Positions 14,051-28,130 are shown, counted from the stretch's first letter. The stretch: DNA of 64,000 nucleotides from Hydractinia symbiolongicarpus (GCF_029227915.1 NC_079880.1:64001-128000); one strand, 5' to 3'. Program-made: numbers and translations. Notes: generated from the letters alone by a model not told the origin.

Positions 14051-16483
14051 TGAACTAACTTTGGACTGTGACGTGATAAATGTGATAAATGAGACAATTG
14101 GACTCTAAGAAATAACATTCTCCTTAATTTGACGGGATTGCCGGAACTCAGCAATTACACTGGGCGCTGTGGTAGCGCTTCATTTAAAAATTTAGATAAA
14201 TAAGTCATTCTCTACTGTGGGACCAATCCTAGCCGTTATCGCGTGCTGAAGAAATATCGACAGTTTCATAAACTACATTTCATTGACTTTCTAACCGTGT
14301 CAGTCCGTTTGAGTTACAACGGTTGGGCCACATATTCGTACCAACATGTGTTTAGCGATATTTTTCTGATCTTACTAGGTTGCATCGCTTTTAACAATGA
14401 AACGAATGACTGTGGGACTTAATTGAACTAACTTTGGACTGTGACCTGATAAATGTGATAAATGAGACAATTGGATTCTAAGAAATAACATTCTCCTTAG
14501 TTTGACGGGATTGCCTGAACTCAGCGATTACACTGGGCGCTGTGGTAGCGCTTCATTTAAAAATTTAGATAAGTAAGTCATTCTTTACTGTGGCACCAAT
14601 CCTATCCGTTATCGTGCGCTGAAGAAATATCGACAGTTTCATAAACTAAATTTCATTGACTTTCTAACGGTGTCAGTCCGTTTGAGTTACAACGGTTGGG
14701 TCACCTATTCGTACCAACATGTGTTTAGCCATATTTTTCTGATCTTACTAGGTTGCATCGCTTTTAATAATGAAACGAATGACTGTGGGACTTAATTGAA
14801 CTAACTTTAAACTGTGACGTGATAAATGTGATAAATGAAACAATTGGACTCTAAGAAATAACATTCTCCTTAATTTGACGGGATTGCCGGAACTCAGCGA
14901 TTACACTGGGCGCTGTGGTAGCGCTTCATATAAAAATTTAGATCAATAAGTCATTCTTTACTGTGGGACCAATCCTATCCGTTATCGTGCACTGAAGAAA
15001 TATCGACAGTTTCATAAACTACATTTCATTGACTTTCTAAGGGTGTCAATCCGTTTGAGTTACAACGGTTGGGTCACATACTCGTACCAACATGTATTTA
15101 GCGATATTTTTCTGTTATTACTAGGTTGCATCGCTTTTAACAGTGAAACGATTGAATGTGGGACTTAATTGAACTAACTTTGGACTGTGACCTGATAAAT
15201 GTGATAAATGGGACAATTGGACTCCAAGAAATAACATTCTTCTTAATTTGACGGCATTGCCGGAACTCAGCGATTACACTGGGCGCTGTGGTAGCGCTTC
15301 ATTTAAAAATTTAGATAAATAAGTCATTCTTTACTGTGGGACCAATCCTAGCCGTTATCGCGCGCTGAAGAACTATCAGCAGTTTCATAAACTACATTTC
15401 ATTGACTTTCTAACGGTGTCAGTCCGTTTGAGTTACAACGGTTGGGTCACATACTCGTACCAACATGTATTTAGCGATATTTTTCTGTTATTACTAGGTT
15501 GCATCGCTTTTAACAGTGAAACGATTGAATGTGGGACTTAATTGAACTAACTTTGGACTGTGACCTGATAAATGTGATAAATGGGACAATTGGACTCCAA
15601 GAAATAACATTCTTCTTAATTTGACGGCATTGCCGGAACTCAGCGATTACACTGGGCGCTGTGGTAGCGCTTCATTTAAAAATTTAGATAAATAAGTCAT
15701 TCTTTACTGTGGGACCAATCCTAGCCGTTATCGCGCGCTGAAGAACTATCGACAGTTTCATAAACTACATTTCATTGACTTTCTAACCGTGTCAGTCCGT
15801 TTGAGTTACAACGGTTGGGTCACATATTCGTACCAACATGTGTTTAGCGATATTTTTCTGATCTTACTAGGTTGCATCGCTTTTAACAATGAAACGAATG
15901 ACTGTGGGACTTAATTGAACTAACTTTGGACTGTGACCTGATAAATGTGATAAATGAGACAATTGGACTCTAAGAAATAACATTCTCCTTAATTTGACGG
16001 GATTGCCGGAACTCAGCGATTACACTGGGCGCTGTGGTAGCGCTTCATTTAAAAATTTAGATAAATAAGTCATTCTTTACTGTGGGACCAATCCTATCCG
16101 TTATCGTGCGCTGAAGAAATATCGACAGTTTCATAAACTACATTTCATTGACTTTCTAACGGTGTCAGTCCGTTTGAGTTACAACGGTTGGGTCACATAC
16201 TCGTACCAACATGTATTTAGCGATATTTTTCTGTTATTACTAGGTTGCATCGCTTTTAACAGTGAAACGATTGAATGTGGGACTTAATTGAACTAACTTT
16301 GGACTGTGACCTGATAAATGTGATAAATGGGACAATTGGACTCCAAGAAATAACATTCTTCTTAATTTGACGGCATTGCCGGAACTCAGCGATTACACTG
16401 GGCGCTGTGGTAGCGCTTCATTTAAAAATTTAGATAAATAAGTCATTCTTTACTGTGGGACCAATCCTATCCGTTATCGTGCG

Positions 16484-16494
16484 TCCAATTGTTT
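16484..16494. repeat. Private 10-bp loss and replacement after the monomer landmark
   Basis: Here the landmark reads GTGCGTCCAATTGTTTC, where the other three equivalent monomers (20656, 23720 and 36486 regions) read GTGCGCTGAAG followed by AAATATCGACAGTTTC. This makes the unit 10 bp shorter and shifts the offset to the paralogous copies from 4174 to 4184. It is the only monomer in the window where I saw the GCTGAAG landmark core replaced by unrelated bases. Confidence 0.8.
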
Positions 16495-16497
16495 CAT

Positions 16498-16671
16498 AAA
16501 CTAATATTCATTGACTTTCTAACGGTGTCAGTCCGTTTGAGTTACAACGGTTGGGTCACATACTCGTACCAACATGTTTGTACCAAACTAAATTTCATTG
16601 ACTTTCTAACGGTGTCAGTCCGTTATAGTTACAACGGTTGGGTCACATACTCGTACCAACATGTATTTAGC
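16498..16671 (+). repeat. 87-bp partial duplication inside a monomer (copy 1)
   Basis: Two direct 87-bp units lie side by side at 16498-16584 (starting AAACTAATATTC) and 16585-16671 (starting AAACTAAATTTC). Both span the segment from before CATTGACTTTC to CAACATG. The first ends with TTTGTACC in place of the usual TATTTAGCG. This lengthens the monomer from about 373 to about 460 bp. The same structure is at 20682, 23748 and 36513. A 69-codon open frame crossing both units is a by-product of the duplication and is not treated as a gene. Confidence 0.9.
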
Positions 16672-19600
16672 GATATTTTTCTGTTATTACTAGGTTGAAT
16701 CGCTTTTAACAGTGAAACGATTGAATGTGGGACTTAATTGAACTAACTTTGGACTGTGACCTGATAAATGTGATAAATGGGACAATTGGACTCCAAGAAA
16801 TAACATTCTTCTTAATTTGACGGGATTGCCGGAACTCAGCGATTACACTGGGCGCTGTGGTAGCGCTTCATTTAAAAATTTAGATAAATAAGTCATTTTT
16901 TACTGTGGGACCAATCCTAGCCGATATCGCGCGTTGAAGAACTATCGACAGTTTCATAAACTACATTTCATTGACTTTCTAACGGTGTCAGTCCGTTTGA
17001 GTTACAACAGTTGAGTCACATATTCGTACCAACAAGCATTTAGCGATATTTTTTTGATATTACTAAGTTGCATCGCTTTTAACAATGAAACGAATGACTG
17101 TGGGACTTAATTGAACTAACTTTGGACTGTGATCTGATGAATGTGATAAATGAGACAATTTGACTCCAAGAAATAACATTCTTCTTAATTTGACGTGATT
17201 GCCGGAGCTCAGCGATTACACTGGGCGCTGTGGTAGTGCTTCATATAAAAGTTTAGGTAAATAAGTCATTTTTTACTGTGAGACCAATCCTAGCCGTTAT
17301 CGCGCGCTGAAGAAATATCAAAAGTTTCATAAACTACATTTCATTGACTTTCTAACGGTGCCAGTCCGTTTGAGTTACAACGGTTGGGTCACATATTCGC
17401 ACCAACATGTATTTAGCGGTATTTGTTTTGATATTACTAGGTTGCATCGCTTTTAACAATGAAACGAATGACTGTGGGACTTAATTGAACTAACTTTGGA
17501 CTGTGACCTAATAAATGTGATAAATGAGAACATTGGACTCCAAAAAATAACATTCTTCTCAATTTGACATGATTGCCGGAACTCAGCGATTTTACTGGGC
17601 GCTGTGGTAGCACTTCAATTAAAAACTTAGATTAATAAGTCATTTTTTACTGTGGGACCAATCCTAGCCGTTATTGCGCGCTGAAGAAATAGCGACAGTT
17701 TCAAAAACTACATTTCATTGACTTTTTAACGGTGTCAGTCCGTTTGAGTTACAACGGTTGGGTCACCTATTCGTACCAACATGTGTTTAGCGATATTTTT
17801 CTGATATTACTAGGTTGCATCGCTTTTAACAATGAAACGATTGACTGTGGGGCTTAATTGAACTAACTTTGGACTGTGACCTGATAAATGTGATAAATGA
17901 GACAATTGGACTCTAAGAAATAACATTCTTCTTAATTTGACGGGATTGCCGGAACTCAGCGATTACACTGGGTGCTGAGGTATCGCTTCATTTAAAAATT
18001 TAGATAAATAAGTCATTCTTTACTGTGAGACCAATCCTAGCCGTTATCGCGCGCTGAAGAAATATCGACAGTCTCATAAACTACATTTCATTGACTTTCT
18101 AACGGTGCCAGTCCGTTTGAGTTACAACGGTTGGGTCACGTATTCGTACCAACATGTTTTTAGCAATATTTTTTGATATTACTAGGTTGCATCGCTTTTA
18201 ATAATGAAACGAATGACTGTGGGACTTAATTGAACTAACTTTGGACTGTGACCTAATAAATGTGATAAATGAGAAAATTGGGCTACAAGAAATAACATTC
18301 TTCTCAATTTGACATAATTGCCGGAACTCAGCGATTACACTGGGCGCTGTGGCAGCACTTCAATTAAAAACTTAGATTAATAAGTCATTTTTTACTGTGG
18401 CACCAATCCTAGCCGTTATCGCGCGCTGAAGAAATAGCGACAGTTTCAAAAACTACATTTCATTGACTTTCTAACGGTGTCAGTCCGTTTGAGTTACAAC
18501 GGTTGGGTCACCTATTCGTACCAACATGTGTTTAGCGATATTTTTCAGATATTACTAGGTTGCATCGCTTTTAACAATGAAACGATTGACTGTGGGGCTT
18601 AATTGAACTAACTTTGGACTGTGACCTGATAAATGTGATAAATGAGACAATTGGACTCTAAGAAATAACATTCTTCTTAATTTGACGAGATTGCCGGAAC
18701 TCAGCGATTACACTGGGTGCTGAGGGATCGCTTCATTTAAAAATTTAGATAAATAAGTCATTCTTTACTGTGAGACCAATCCTAGCCGTCATCGCGCGCT
18801 GAAGAAATATCGACAGTTTCATAAACTACATTTCATTGACTTTCTAACGGTGCCAGTCCGTTTGAGTTACAACGGTTGGGTCACATATTCGTACCAACAT
18901 GTTTTTAGCAATATTTTTGATATTACTAGGTTGCATCGCTTTTAACAATGAAACGAATGACTGTGGGACTTAATTAAACTAACTTTGGACTGTGACCTAA
19001 TAAATGTGATAAATGAGAAAATTGGGCTCCAAGAAATAACATTCTTCTCAATTTGACATGATTGCCGGAAGTCAGCGATTACACTGGGCGCTGTGGTAGC
19101 ACTTCAATTAAAAACTTAGATTAATAAGTCATTTTTTACTGTGGCACCAATCCTAGCCGTTATCGCGCGCTGAAGAAATAGCGACAGTTTCAAAAACTAC
19201 ATTTCATTGACTTTCTAACGGTGTCAGTCCGTTTGAGCTACAACGGTTGGGTCACCTATTCGTACCAACATGTGTTTAGCGATATATTTCTGATATTACT
19301 AGGTTGCATCGCGTTTAACAATGAAACGATTGACTCTGGGACTTAATTGAACTAACTTTGGACTGTGACCTGATAAATGTGATAAATGAGACAATTGGAC
19401 TCCAAGAAAAAACATTTTTCTTAATTTGACGTGATTGCCGGAACTCAGCGATTACACTGGGCGCTGTGGTAGCGCTTCATTTAAAAATTTAGATAAATAA
19501 GTCATTTGTTACTGTGTGACCAATCCTAGCCGTTATCGCGCGCTGAAGAAATAGCAACAATTTCAAAAACTACATTTTATTGACTTTCTAGTGGTGTCAG

Positions 19601-20133
19601 TCCGTTTGAGTTACAACGGTTGTGTCACTTATTCGTACCAACATGTATTTAGCGATATTTTTCTCATATTACTAGGTTGCAGCTTTTAACAGTGAAACGA
19701 TTGTCTGTGATACTAAATTGAACTGATTTTGGACTGTGACCTAATAAATGTGATAAATGAGAAAATTGAACTCCAAGAAATAACATTCTTCTCAATTTGA
19801 TATGATTGCCGGAACTCAGCGATTACACTGGGCGCTGTGGTAGCACTTCATTTGAAAACTTAGATTAATAAGTAATTTTTTACTGTGGGACCAATCCTAG
19901 CCGTTATCGCGCGCTGAAGAAATATCGACAGTTTCATAAACTACATTTCATTGATTTTGTAACGGTGCCAGTCCGTTTGAGTTACAACGGTTGCGTCACA
20001 TATTCGTACCAACATGTATTTAGCGATATTTTTCTCATATTACTAGGTTGCAGCTTTTAACAGTGAAACGATTGTCTGTGATACTAAATTGAACTGATTT
20101 TGGAATGTGACCTTATAAATGTTATAAGTGAGA

Positions 20134-23100
20134 CAATTGGACTCTAAGAAATAACATTCTCCTTAATTTGACGGGATTGCCGGAACTCAGCGATTACACT
20201 GGGCGCTGTGGTAGCGCTTCATTTAAAAATTTAGATAAATAAGTCATTCTTTACTGTGGGACCAATCCTATCCGTTATCGTGCGCTGAAAAAATATCGAC
20301 AGTTTCATAAACTACATTTCATTGACTTTCTAACGGTGTCAGTCCGTTTGAGTTACAACGGTTGGGTCACATACTCGTACCAACATGTATTTAGCGATAT
20401 TTTTCTGTTATTACTAGGTTGCATCGCTTTTAACAGTGAAACGATTGAATGTGGGACTTAATTGAACTAACTTTGGACTGTGACCTGATAAATGTGATAA
20501 ATGGGACAATTGGACTCCAAGAAATAACATTCTTCTTAATTTGACGGCATTGCCGGAACTCAGCGATTACACTGGGCGCTGTGGTAGCGCTTCATTTAAA
20601 AATTTAGATAAATAAGTCATTCTTTACTGTGGGACCAATCCTATCCGTTATCGTGCGCTGAAGAAATATCGACAGTTTCATAAACTAATATTCATTGACT
20701 TTCTAACGGTGTCAGTCCGTTTGAGTTACAACGGTTGGGTCACATACTCGTACCAACATGTTTGTACCAAACTAAATTTCATTGACTTTCTAACGGTGTC
20801 AGTCCGTTATAGTTACAACGGTTGGGTCACATACTCGTACCAACATGTATTTAGCGATATTTTTCTGTTATTACTAGGTTGAATCGCTTTTAACAGTGAA
20901 ACGATTGAATGTGGGACTTAATTGAACTAACTTTGGACTGTGACCTGATAAATGTGATAAATGGGACAATTGGACTCCAAGAAATAACATTCTTCTTAAT
21001 TTGACGGGATTGCCGGAACTCAGCGATTACACTGGGCGCTGTGGTAGCGCTTCATTTAAAAGTTTAGATAAATAAGTCATTTTTTACTGTGGGACCAATC
21101 CTAGCCGATATCGCGCGTTGAAGAACTATCGACAGTTTCATAAACTACATTTCATTGACTTTCTAACGGTGTCAGTCCGTTTGAGTTACAACAGTTGAGT
21201 CACATATTCGTACCAACAAGCATTTAGCGATATTTTTTTGATATTACTAAGTTGCATCGCTTTTAACAATGAAACGAATGACTGTGGGGCTTAATTGAAC
21301 TAACTTTGGACTGTGACCTGATAAATGTGATAAATGAGACAATTGGACTCTAAGAAATAACATTCTTCTTAATTTGACGAGATTGCCGGAACTCAGCGAT
21401 TACACTGGGTGCTGAGGGATCGCTTCATTTAAAAATTTAGATAAATAAGTCATTCTTTACTGTGAGACCAATCCTAGCCGTCATCGCGCGCTGAAGAAAT
21501 ATCGACAGTTTCATAAACTACATTTCATTGACTTTCTAACGGTGCCAGTCCGTTTGAGTTACAACGGTTGGGTCACATATTCGTACCAACATGTTTTTAG
21601 CAATATTTTTGATATTACTAGGTTGCATCGCTTTTAACAATGAAACGAATGACTGTGGGACTTAATTAAACTAACTTTGGACTGTGACCTAATAAATGTG
21701 ATAAATGAGAAAATTGGGCTCCAAGAAATAACATTCTTCTCAATTTGACATGATTGCCGGAAGTCAGCGATTACACTGGGCGCTGTGGTAGCACTTCAAT
21801 TAAAAACTTAGATTAATAAGTCATTTTTTACTGTGAGACCAATCCTAGCCGTTATCGCGCGCTGAAGAAATATCAAAAGTTTCATAAACTACATTTCATT
21901 GACTTTCTAACGGTGCCAGTCCGTTTGAGTTACAACGGTTGGGTCACATATTCGTACCAACATGTATTTAGCGATATTTGTTTTGATATTACTAGGTTGC
22001 ATCGCTTTTAACAATGAAACGAATGACTGTGGGACTTAATTGAACTAACTTTGGACTGTGACCTAATAAATGTGATAAATGAGAAAATTGGACTCCAAGA
22101 AATTACATTCTTCTCAATTTGACATGATTGCCGGAACTCAGCGATTACACTGGGCGCTGTGGTAGCACTTCAATTAAAATCTTAGATTAATAAGTTATTT
22201 CTTACTATGGGACCAGTCCTAGCTGTTATCGCGCGCTGAAGAAATAGTGACAGTTTCAAAAGCTACATTTCATTGACTTTCTAACGGTGTCAGTCCGTTT
22301 GATTTACAACGGTTGGGTCACCTATTCGTACCAACATGTGTTTAGCGATATATTTCTGATATTACTAGGTTGCATCGCGTTTAACAATGAAACGATTGAC
22401 TCTGGGACTTAATTGAACTAACTTTGGACTGTGACCTGATAAATGTGATAAATGAGACAATTGGACTCCAAGAAAAAACATTTTTCTTAATTTGACGTGA
22501 TTGCCGGAACTCAGCGATTACACTGGGCGCTGTGGTAGCGCTTCATTTAAAAATTTAGATAAATAAGTCATTTGTTACTGTGTGACCAATCCTAGCCGTT
22601 ATCGCGCGCTGAAGAAATAGCAACAATTTCAAAAACTACATTTTATTGACTTTCTAGTGGTGTCAGTCCGTTTGAGTTACAACGGTTGTGTCACTTATTC
22701 GTACCAACATGTATTTAGCGATATTTTTCTCATATTACTAGGTTGCAGCTTTTAACAGTGAAACGATTGTCTGTGATACTAAATTGAACTGATTTTGGAC
22801 TGTGACCTAATAAATGTGATAAATGAGAAAATTGAACTCCAAGAAATAACATTCTTCTCAATTTGATATGATTGCCGGAACTCAGCGATTACACTGGGCG
22901 CTGTGGTAGCACTTCATTTGAAAACTTAGATTAATAAGTAATTTTTTACTGTGGGACTAATCCTAGCCGTTATCGCGCGCTGAAGAAATATCGACAGTTT
23001 CATAAACTACATTTCATTGATTTTGTAACGGTACCAGTCCGTTTGAGTTACAACGGTTGCGTCACATATTCGTACCAACATGTATTTAGCGATATTTTTC

Positions 23101-23199
23101 TCATATTACTAGGTTGCAGCTTTTAACAGTGAAACGATTGTCTGTGATACTAAATTGAACTGATTTTGGAATGTGACCTTATAAATGTTATAAGTGAGA
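20134..23199 (+). repeat. Large HOR, copy 2 (8 monomers, 3066 bp)
   Basis: This copy aligns with copy 3 at offset 3066 at its start, and has two internal deletions. At about 21281-21287 it jumps from the equivalent of 24352 to that of about 25846, losing four monomers (about 1492 bp). At about 21830 it jumps from the equivalent of 26389 to 26761, losing one more (about 373 bp). The sum 3066 + 1492 + 373 gives 4931, the full copy 3 length. Both jumps keep the monomer phase. The last part, 22346-23199, also matches 19281-20133 at offset 3065-3066. Confidence 0.85.
20682..20855 (+). repeat. 87-bp partial duplication inside a monomer (copy 2)
   Basis: Units at 20682-20768 and 20769-20855, the same structure as at 16498. 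Here the preceding landmark is intact (GTGCGCTGAAG), so the 10-bp loss in copy 1 came after the 87-bp duplication or is independent of it. Confidence 0.9.
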
Positions 23200-26100
23200 C
23201 AATTGGACTCTAAGAAATAACATTCTCCTTAATTTGACGGGATTGCCGGAACTCAGCGATTACACTGGGCGCTGTGGTAGCGCTTCATTTAAAAATTTAG
23301 ATAAATAAGTCATTCTTTACTGTGGGACCAATCCTATCCGTTATCGTGCGCTGAAGAAATATCGACAGTTTCATAAACTACATTTCATTGACTTTCTAAC
23401 GGTGTCAGTCCGTTTGAGTTACAACGGTTGGGTCACATACTCGTACCAACATGTATTTAGCGATATTTTTCTGTTATTACTAGGTTGCATCGCTTTTAAC
23501 AGTGAAACGATTGAATGTGGGACTTAATTGAACTAACTTTGGACTGTGACCTGATAAATGTGATAAATGGGACAATTGGACTCCAAGAAATAACATTCTT
23601 CTTAATTTGACGGCATTGCCGGAACTCAGCGATTACACTGGGCGCTGTGGTAGCGCTTCATTTAAAAATTTAGATAAATAAGTCATTCTTTACTGTGGGA
23701 CCAATCCTATCCGTTATCGTGCGCTGAAGAAATATCGACAGTTTCATAAACTAATATTCATTGACTTTCTAACGGTGTCAGTCCGTTTGAGTTACAACGG
23801 TTGGGTCACATACTCGTACCAACATGTTTGTACCAAACTAAATTTCATTGACTTTCTAACGGTGTCAGTCCGTTATAGTTACAACGGTTGGGTCACATAC
23901 TCGTACCAACATGTATTTAGCGATATTTTTCTGTTATTACTAGGTTGAATCGCTTTTAACAGTGAAACGATTGAATGCGGGACTTAATTGAACTAACTTT
24001 GGACTGTGACCTGATAAATGTGATAAATGGGACAATTGGACTCCAAGAAATAACATTCTTCTTAATTTGACGGGATTGCCGGAACTCAGCGATTACACTG
24101 GGCGCTGTGGTAGCGCTTCATTTAAAAATTTAGATAAATAAGTCATTTTTTACTGTGGGACCAATCCTAGCCGATATCGCGCGTTGAAGAACTATCGACA
24201 GTTTCATAAACTACATTTCATTGACTTTCTAACGGTGTCAGTCCGTTTGAGTTACAACAGTTGAGTCACATATTCGTACCAACAAGCATTTAGCGATATT
24301 TTTTTGATATTACTAAGTTGCATCGCTTTTAACAATGAAACGAATGACTGTGGGACTTAATTGAACTAACTTTGGACTGTGATCTGATGAATGTGATAAA
24401 TGAGACAATTTGACTCCAAGAAATAACATTCTTCTTAATTTGACGTGATTGCCGGAGCTCAGCGATTACACTGGGCGCTGTGGTAGTGCTTCATATAAAA
24501 GTTTAGGTAAATAAGTCATTTTTTACTGTGAGACCAATCCTAGCCGTTATCGCGCGCTGAAGAAATATCAAAAGTTTCATAAACTACATTTCATTGACTT
24601 TCTAACGGTGCCAGTCCGTTTGAGTTACAACGGTTGGGTCACATATTCGCACCAACATGTATTTAGCGGTATTTGTTTTGATATTACTAGGTTGCATCGC
24701 TTTTAACAATGAAACGAATGACTGTGGGACTTAATTGAACTAACTTTGGACTGTGACCTAATAAATGTGATAAATGAGAACATTGGACTCCAAAAAATAA
24801 CATTCTTCTCAATTTGACATGATTGCCGGAACTCAGCGATTTTACTGGGCGCTGTGGTAGCACTTCAATTAAAAACTTAGATTAATAAGTCATTTTTTAC
24901 TGTGGGACCAATCCTAGCCGTTATTGCGCGCTGAAGAAATAGCGACAGTTTCAAAAACTACATTTCATTGACTTTTTAACGGTGTCAGTCCGTTTGAGTT
25001 ACAACGGTTGGGTCACCTATTCGTACCAACATGTGTTTAGCGATATTTTTCTGATATTACTAGGTTGCATCGCTTTTAACAATGAAACGATTGACTGTGG
25101 GGCTTAATTGAACTAACTTTGGACTGTGACCTGATAAATGTGATAAATGAGACAATTGGACTCTAAGAAATAACATTCTTCTTAATTTGACGGGATTGCC
25201 GGAACTCAGCGATTACACTGGGTGCTGAGGTATAGCTTCATTTAAAAATTTAGATAAATAAGTCATTCTTTACTGTGAGACCAATCCTAGCCGTTATCGC
25301 GCGCTGAAGAAATATCGACAGTCTCATAAACTACATTTCATTGACTTTCTAACGGTGCCAGTCCGTTTGAGTTACAACGGTTGGGTCACGTATTCGTACC
25401 AACATGTTTTTAGCAATATTTTTTGATATTACTAGGTTGCATCGCTTTTAATAATGAAACGAATGACTGTGGGACTTAATTGAACTAACTTTGGACTGTG
25501 ACCTAATAAATGTGATAAATGAGAAAATTGGGCTACAAGAAATAACATTCTTCTCAATTTGACATAATTGCCGGAACTCAGCGATTACACTGGGCGCTGT
25601 GGCAGCACTTCAATTAAAAACTTAGATTAATAAGTCATTTTTTACTGTGGCACCAATCCTAGCCGTTATCGCGCGCTGAAGAAATAGCGACAGTTTCAAA
25701 AACTACATTTCATTGACTTTCTAACGGTGTCAGTCCGTTTGAGTTACAACGGTTGGGTCACCTATTCGTACCAACATGTGTTTAGCGATATTTTTCAGAT
25801 ATTACTAGGTTGCATCGCTTTTAACAATGAAACGATTGACTGTGGGGCTTAATTGAACTAACTTTGGACTGTGACCTGATAAATGTGATAAATGAGACAA
25901 TTGGACTCTAAGAAATAACATTCTTCTTAATTTGACGAGATTGCCGGAACTCAGCGATTACACTGGGTGCTGAGGGATCGCTTCATTTAAAAATTTAGAT
26001 AAATAAGTCATTCTTTACTGTGAGACCAATCCTAGCCGTCATCGCGCGCTGAAGAAATATCGACAGTTTCATAAACTACATTTCATTGACTTTCTAACGG

Positions 26101-28130
26101 TGCCAGTCCGTTTGAGTTACAACGGTTGGGTCACATATTCGTACCAACATGTTTTTAGCAATATTTTTGATATTACTAGGTTGCATCGCTTTTAACAATG
26201 AAACGAATGACTGTGGGACTTAATTAAACTAACTTTGGACTGTGACCTAATAAATGTGATAAATGAGAAAATTGGGCTCCAAGAAATAACATTCTTCTCA
26301 ATTTGACATGATTGCCGGAAGTCAGCGATTACACTGGGCGCTGTGGTAGCACTTCAATTAAAAACTTAGATTAATAAGTCATTTTTTACTGTGGCACCAA
26401 TCCTAGCCGTTATCGCGCGCTGAAGAAATAGCGACAGTTTCAAAAACTACATTTCATTGACTTTCTAACGGTGTCAGTCCGTTTGAGTTACAACGGTTGG
26501 GTCACCTATTCGTACCAACATGTGTTTAGCGATATTTTTCTGATATTACTAGGTTTCATCGACTTTAACAATGAAACGATTGACTGTGGGACTTAATTGA
26601 ACTAACTTTGAACTGTGACCTGATAAATGTGATAAATAAGACAATTGGACTCTAAGAAATAACATTCTTCTTAATTTGACGGGATTGCCGGAACTCAGCG
26701 ATTACACTGGGCGCTGAGGTATCGCTTCATTTAAAAATTTAGATAAATAAGTCATTCTTTACTGTGAGACCAATCCTAGCCGTTATCGCGCGCTGAAGAA
26801 ATATCAAAAGTTTCATAAACTACATTTCATTGACTTTCTAACGGTGCCAGTCCGTTTGAGTTACAACGGTTGGGTCACATATTCGTACCAACATGTATTT
26901 AGCGATATTTGTTTTGATATTACTAGGTTGCATCGCTTTTAACAATGAAACGAATGACTGTGGGACTTAATTGAACTAACTTTGGACTGTGACCTAATAA
27001 ATGTGATAAATGAGAAAATTGGACTCCAAGAAATTACATTCTTCTCAATTTGACATGATTGCCGGAACTCAGCGATTACACTGGGCGCTGTGGTAGCACT
27101 TCAATTAAAATCTTAGATTAATAAGTTATTTCTTACTATGGGACCAGTCCTAGCTGTTATCGCGCGCTGAAGAAATAGTGACAGTTTCAAAAGCTACATT
27201 TCATTGACTTTCTAACGGTGTCAGTCCGTTTGAGTTACAACGGTTGGGTCACCTATTCGTACCAAAATGTGTTTAGCGATATATTTCTGATATTACTAGG
27301 TTGCATCGCGTTTAACAATGAAACGATTGACTCTGGGACTTAATTGAACTAACTTTGGACTGTGACCTGATAAATGTGATAAATGAGACAATTGGACTCC
27401 AAGAAAAAACATTTTTCTTAATTTGACGTGATTGCCGGAACTCAGCGATTACACTGGGCGCTGTGGTAGCGCTTCATTTAAAAATTTAGATAAATAAGTC
27501 ATTTGTTACTGTGTGACCAATCCTAGCCGTTATCGCGCGCTGAAGAAATAGCAACAATTTCAAAAACTACATTTTATTGACTTTCTAGTGGTGTCAGTCC
27601 GTTTGAGTTACAACGGTTGTGTCACTTATTCGTACCAACATGTATTTAGCGATATTTTTCTCATATTACTAGGTTGCAGCTTTTAACAGTGAAACGATTG
27701 TCTGTGATACTAAATTGAACTGATTTTGGACTGTGACCTAATAAATGTGATAAATGAGAAAATTGAACTCCAAGAAATAACATTCTTCTCAATTTGATAT
27801 GATTGCCGGAACTCAGCGATTACACTGGGCGCTGTGGTAGCACTTCATTTGAAAACTTAGATTAATAAGTAATTTTTTACTGTGGGACCAATCCTAGCCG
27901 TTATCGCGCGCTGAAGAAATATCGACAGTTTCATAAACTACATTTCATTGATTTTGTAACGGTGCCAGTCCGTTTGAGTTACAACGGTTGCGTCACATAT
28001 TCGTACCAACATGTATTTAGCGATATTTTTCTCATATTACTAGGTTGCAGCTTTTAACAGTGAAACGATTGTCTGTGATACTAAATTGAACTGATTTTGG
28101 AATGTGACCTTATAAATGTTATAAGTGAGA
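23200..28130 (+). repeat. Large HOR, copy 3 (13 monomers, 4931 bp)
   Basis: This is the longest copy: 13 monomers, one of them enlarged by 87 bp ((4931-87)/13 is about 372.6). It holds in order the 87-bp duplication monomer (23748), the CGATATCG-tagged monomer (24172), the GATCTGATGAATG monomer, several CAATTAAAAACTTAG monomers, the two monomers absent from copy 1 (about 26530-27278), the ATTTGTTACTGTGTGACC monomer (27501), and two TTGCAGCTTTT monomers. It ends near 28127, where GAGACATGTGG replaces the GAGACAATTGG that starts a new copy elsewhere. Copies 1 and 2 look like deletion derivatives of this form, though loss and gain cannot be told apart without an outgroup. Confidence 0.85.
23748..23921 (+). 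repeat. 87-bp partial duplication inside a monomer (copy 3)
   Basis: Units at 23748-23834 and 23835-23921. Sequence agrees with the copies at 20682 and 36513 by eye. Confidence 0.9.

Larger units (their letters stand above)
14051..16835 (+). repeat. 2.8-kb block, left copy (pair of 34055-36850)
   Basis: This block matches 34055-36850. The offset is 20005 bp at 14076/34081 and 14241/34246, becomes 20378 near 14583/34961 because the right copy holds one extra monomer, returns to 20005 at 15726/35731 because the left copy holds a different extra monomer (about 15353-15725), and is 20015 at 16571/36586 because of a 10-bp loss near 16484. Typical markers are TGATCTTACTAGG, GTGACGTGAT and CTCCTTAATTTGACGGG in one subfamily, and CACATACTCG, CTGTTATTAC and AAATGGGAC in the other. 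Its last part overlaps the start of the first large HOR copy. Confidence 0.85.
15960..20133 (+). repeat. Large HOR, copy 1 (11 monomers, 4174 bp)
   Basis: Boundaries are set by the recurrence of CAATTGGACTCTAAG at 15960, 20134 and 23200. Compared with copy 3, this copy lacks two whole monomers: its offset to copy 3 is 7250 bp up to about 19280 and 7997 bp after it, a change of 747 bp. It also has the private 10-bp loss at 16484. Allowing for these, the length equals that of copy 3 (4174 + 10 + 747 = 4931). It holds the 87-bp partial duplication and the CGATATCG-tagged monomer. Confidence 0.85.

Noticed and set aside
16489-16698. 69-codon open frame on the plus strand with an internal repeat
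   Set aside because: It spans the 87-bp partial duplication, and its repeated segment is simply the two units. The equivalent duplications at 20682, 23748 and 36513 lack a comparable frame start because of the copy 1 landmark change.
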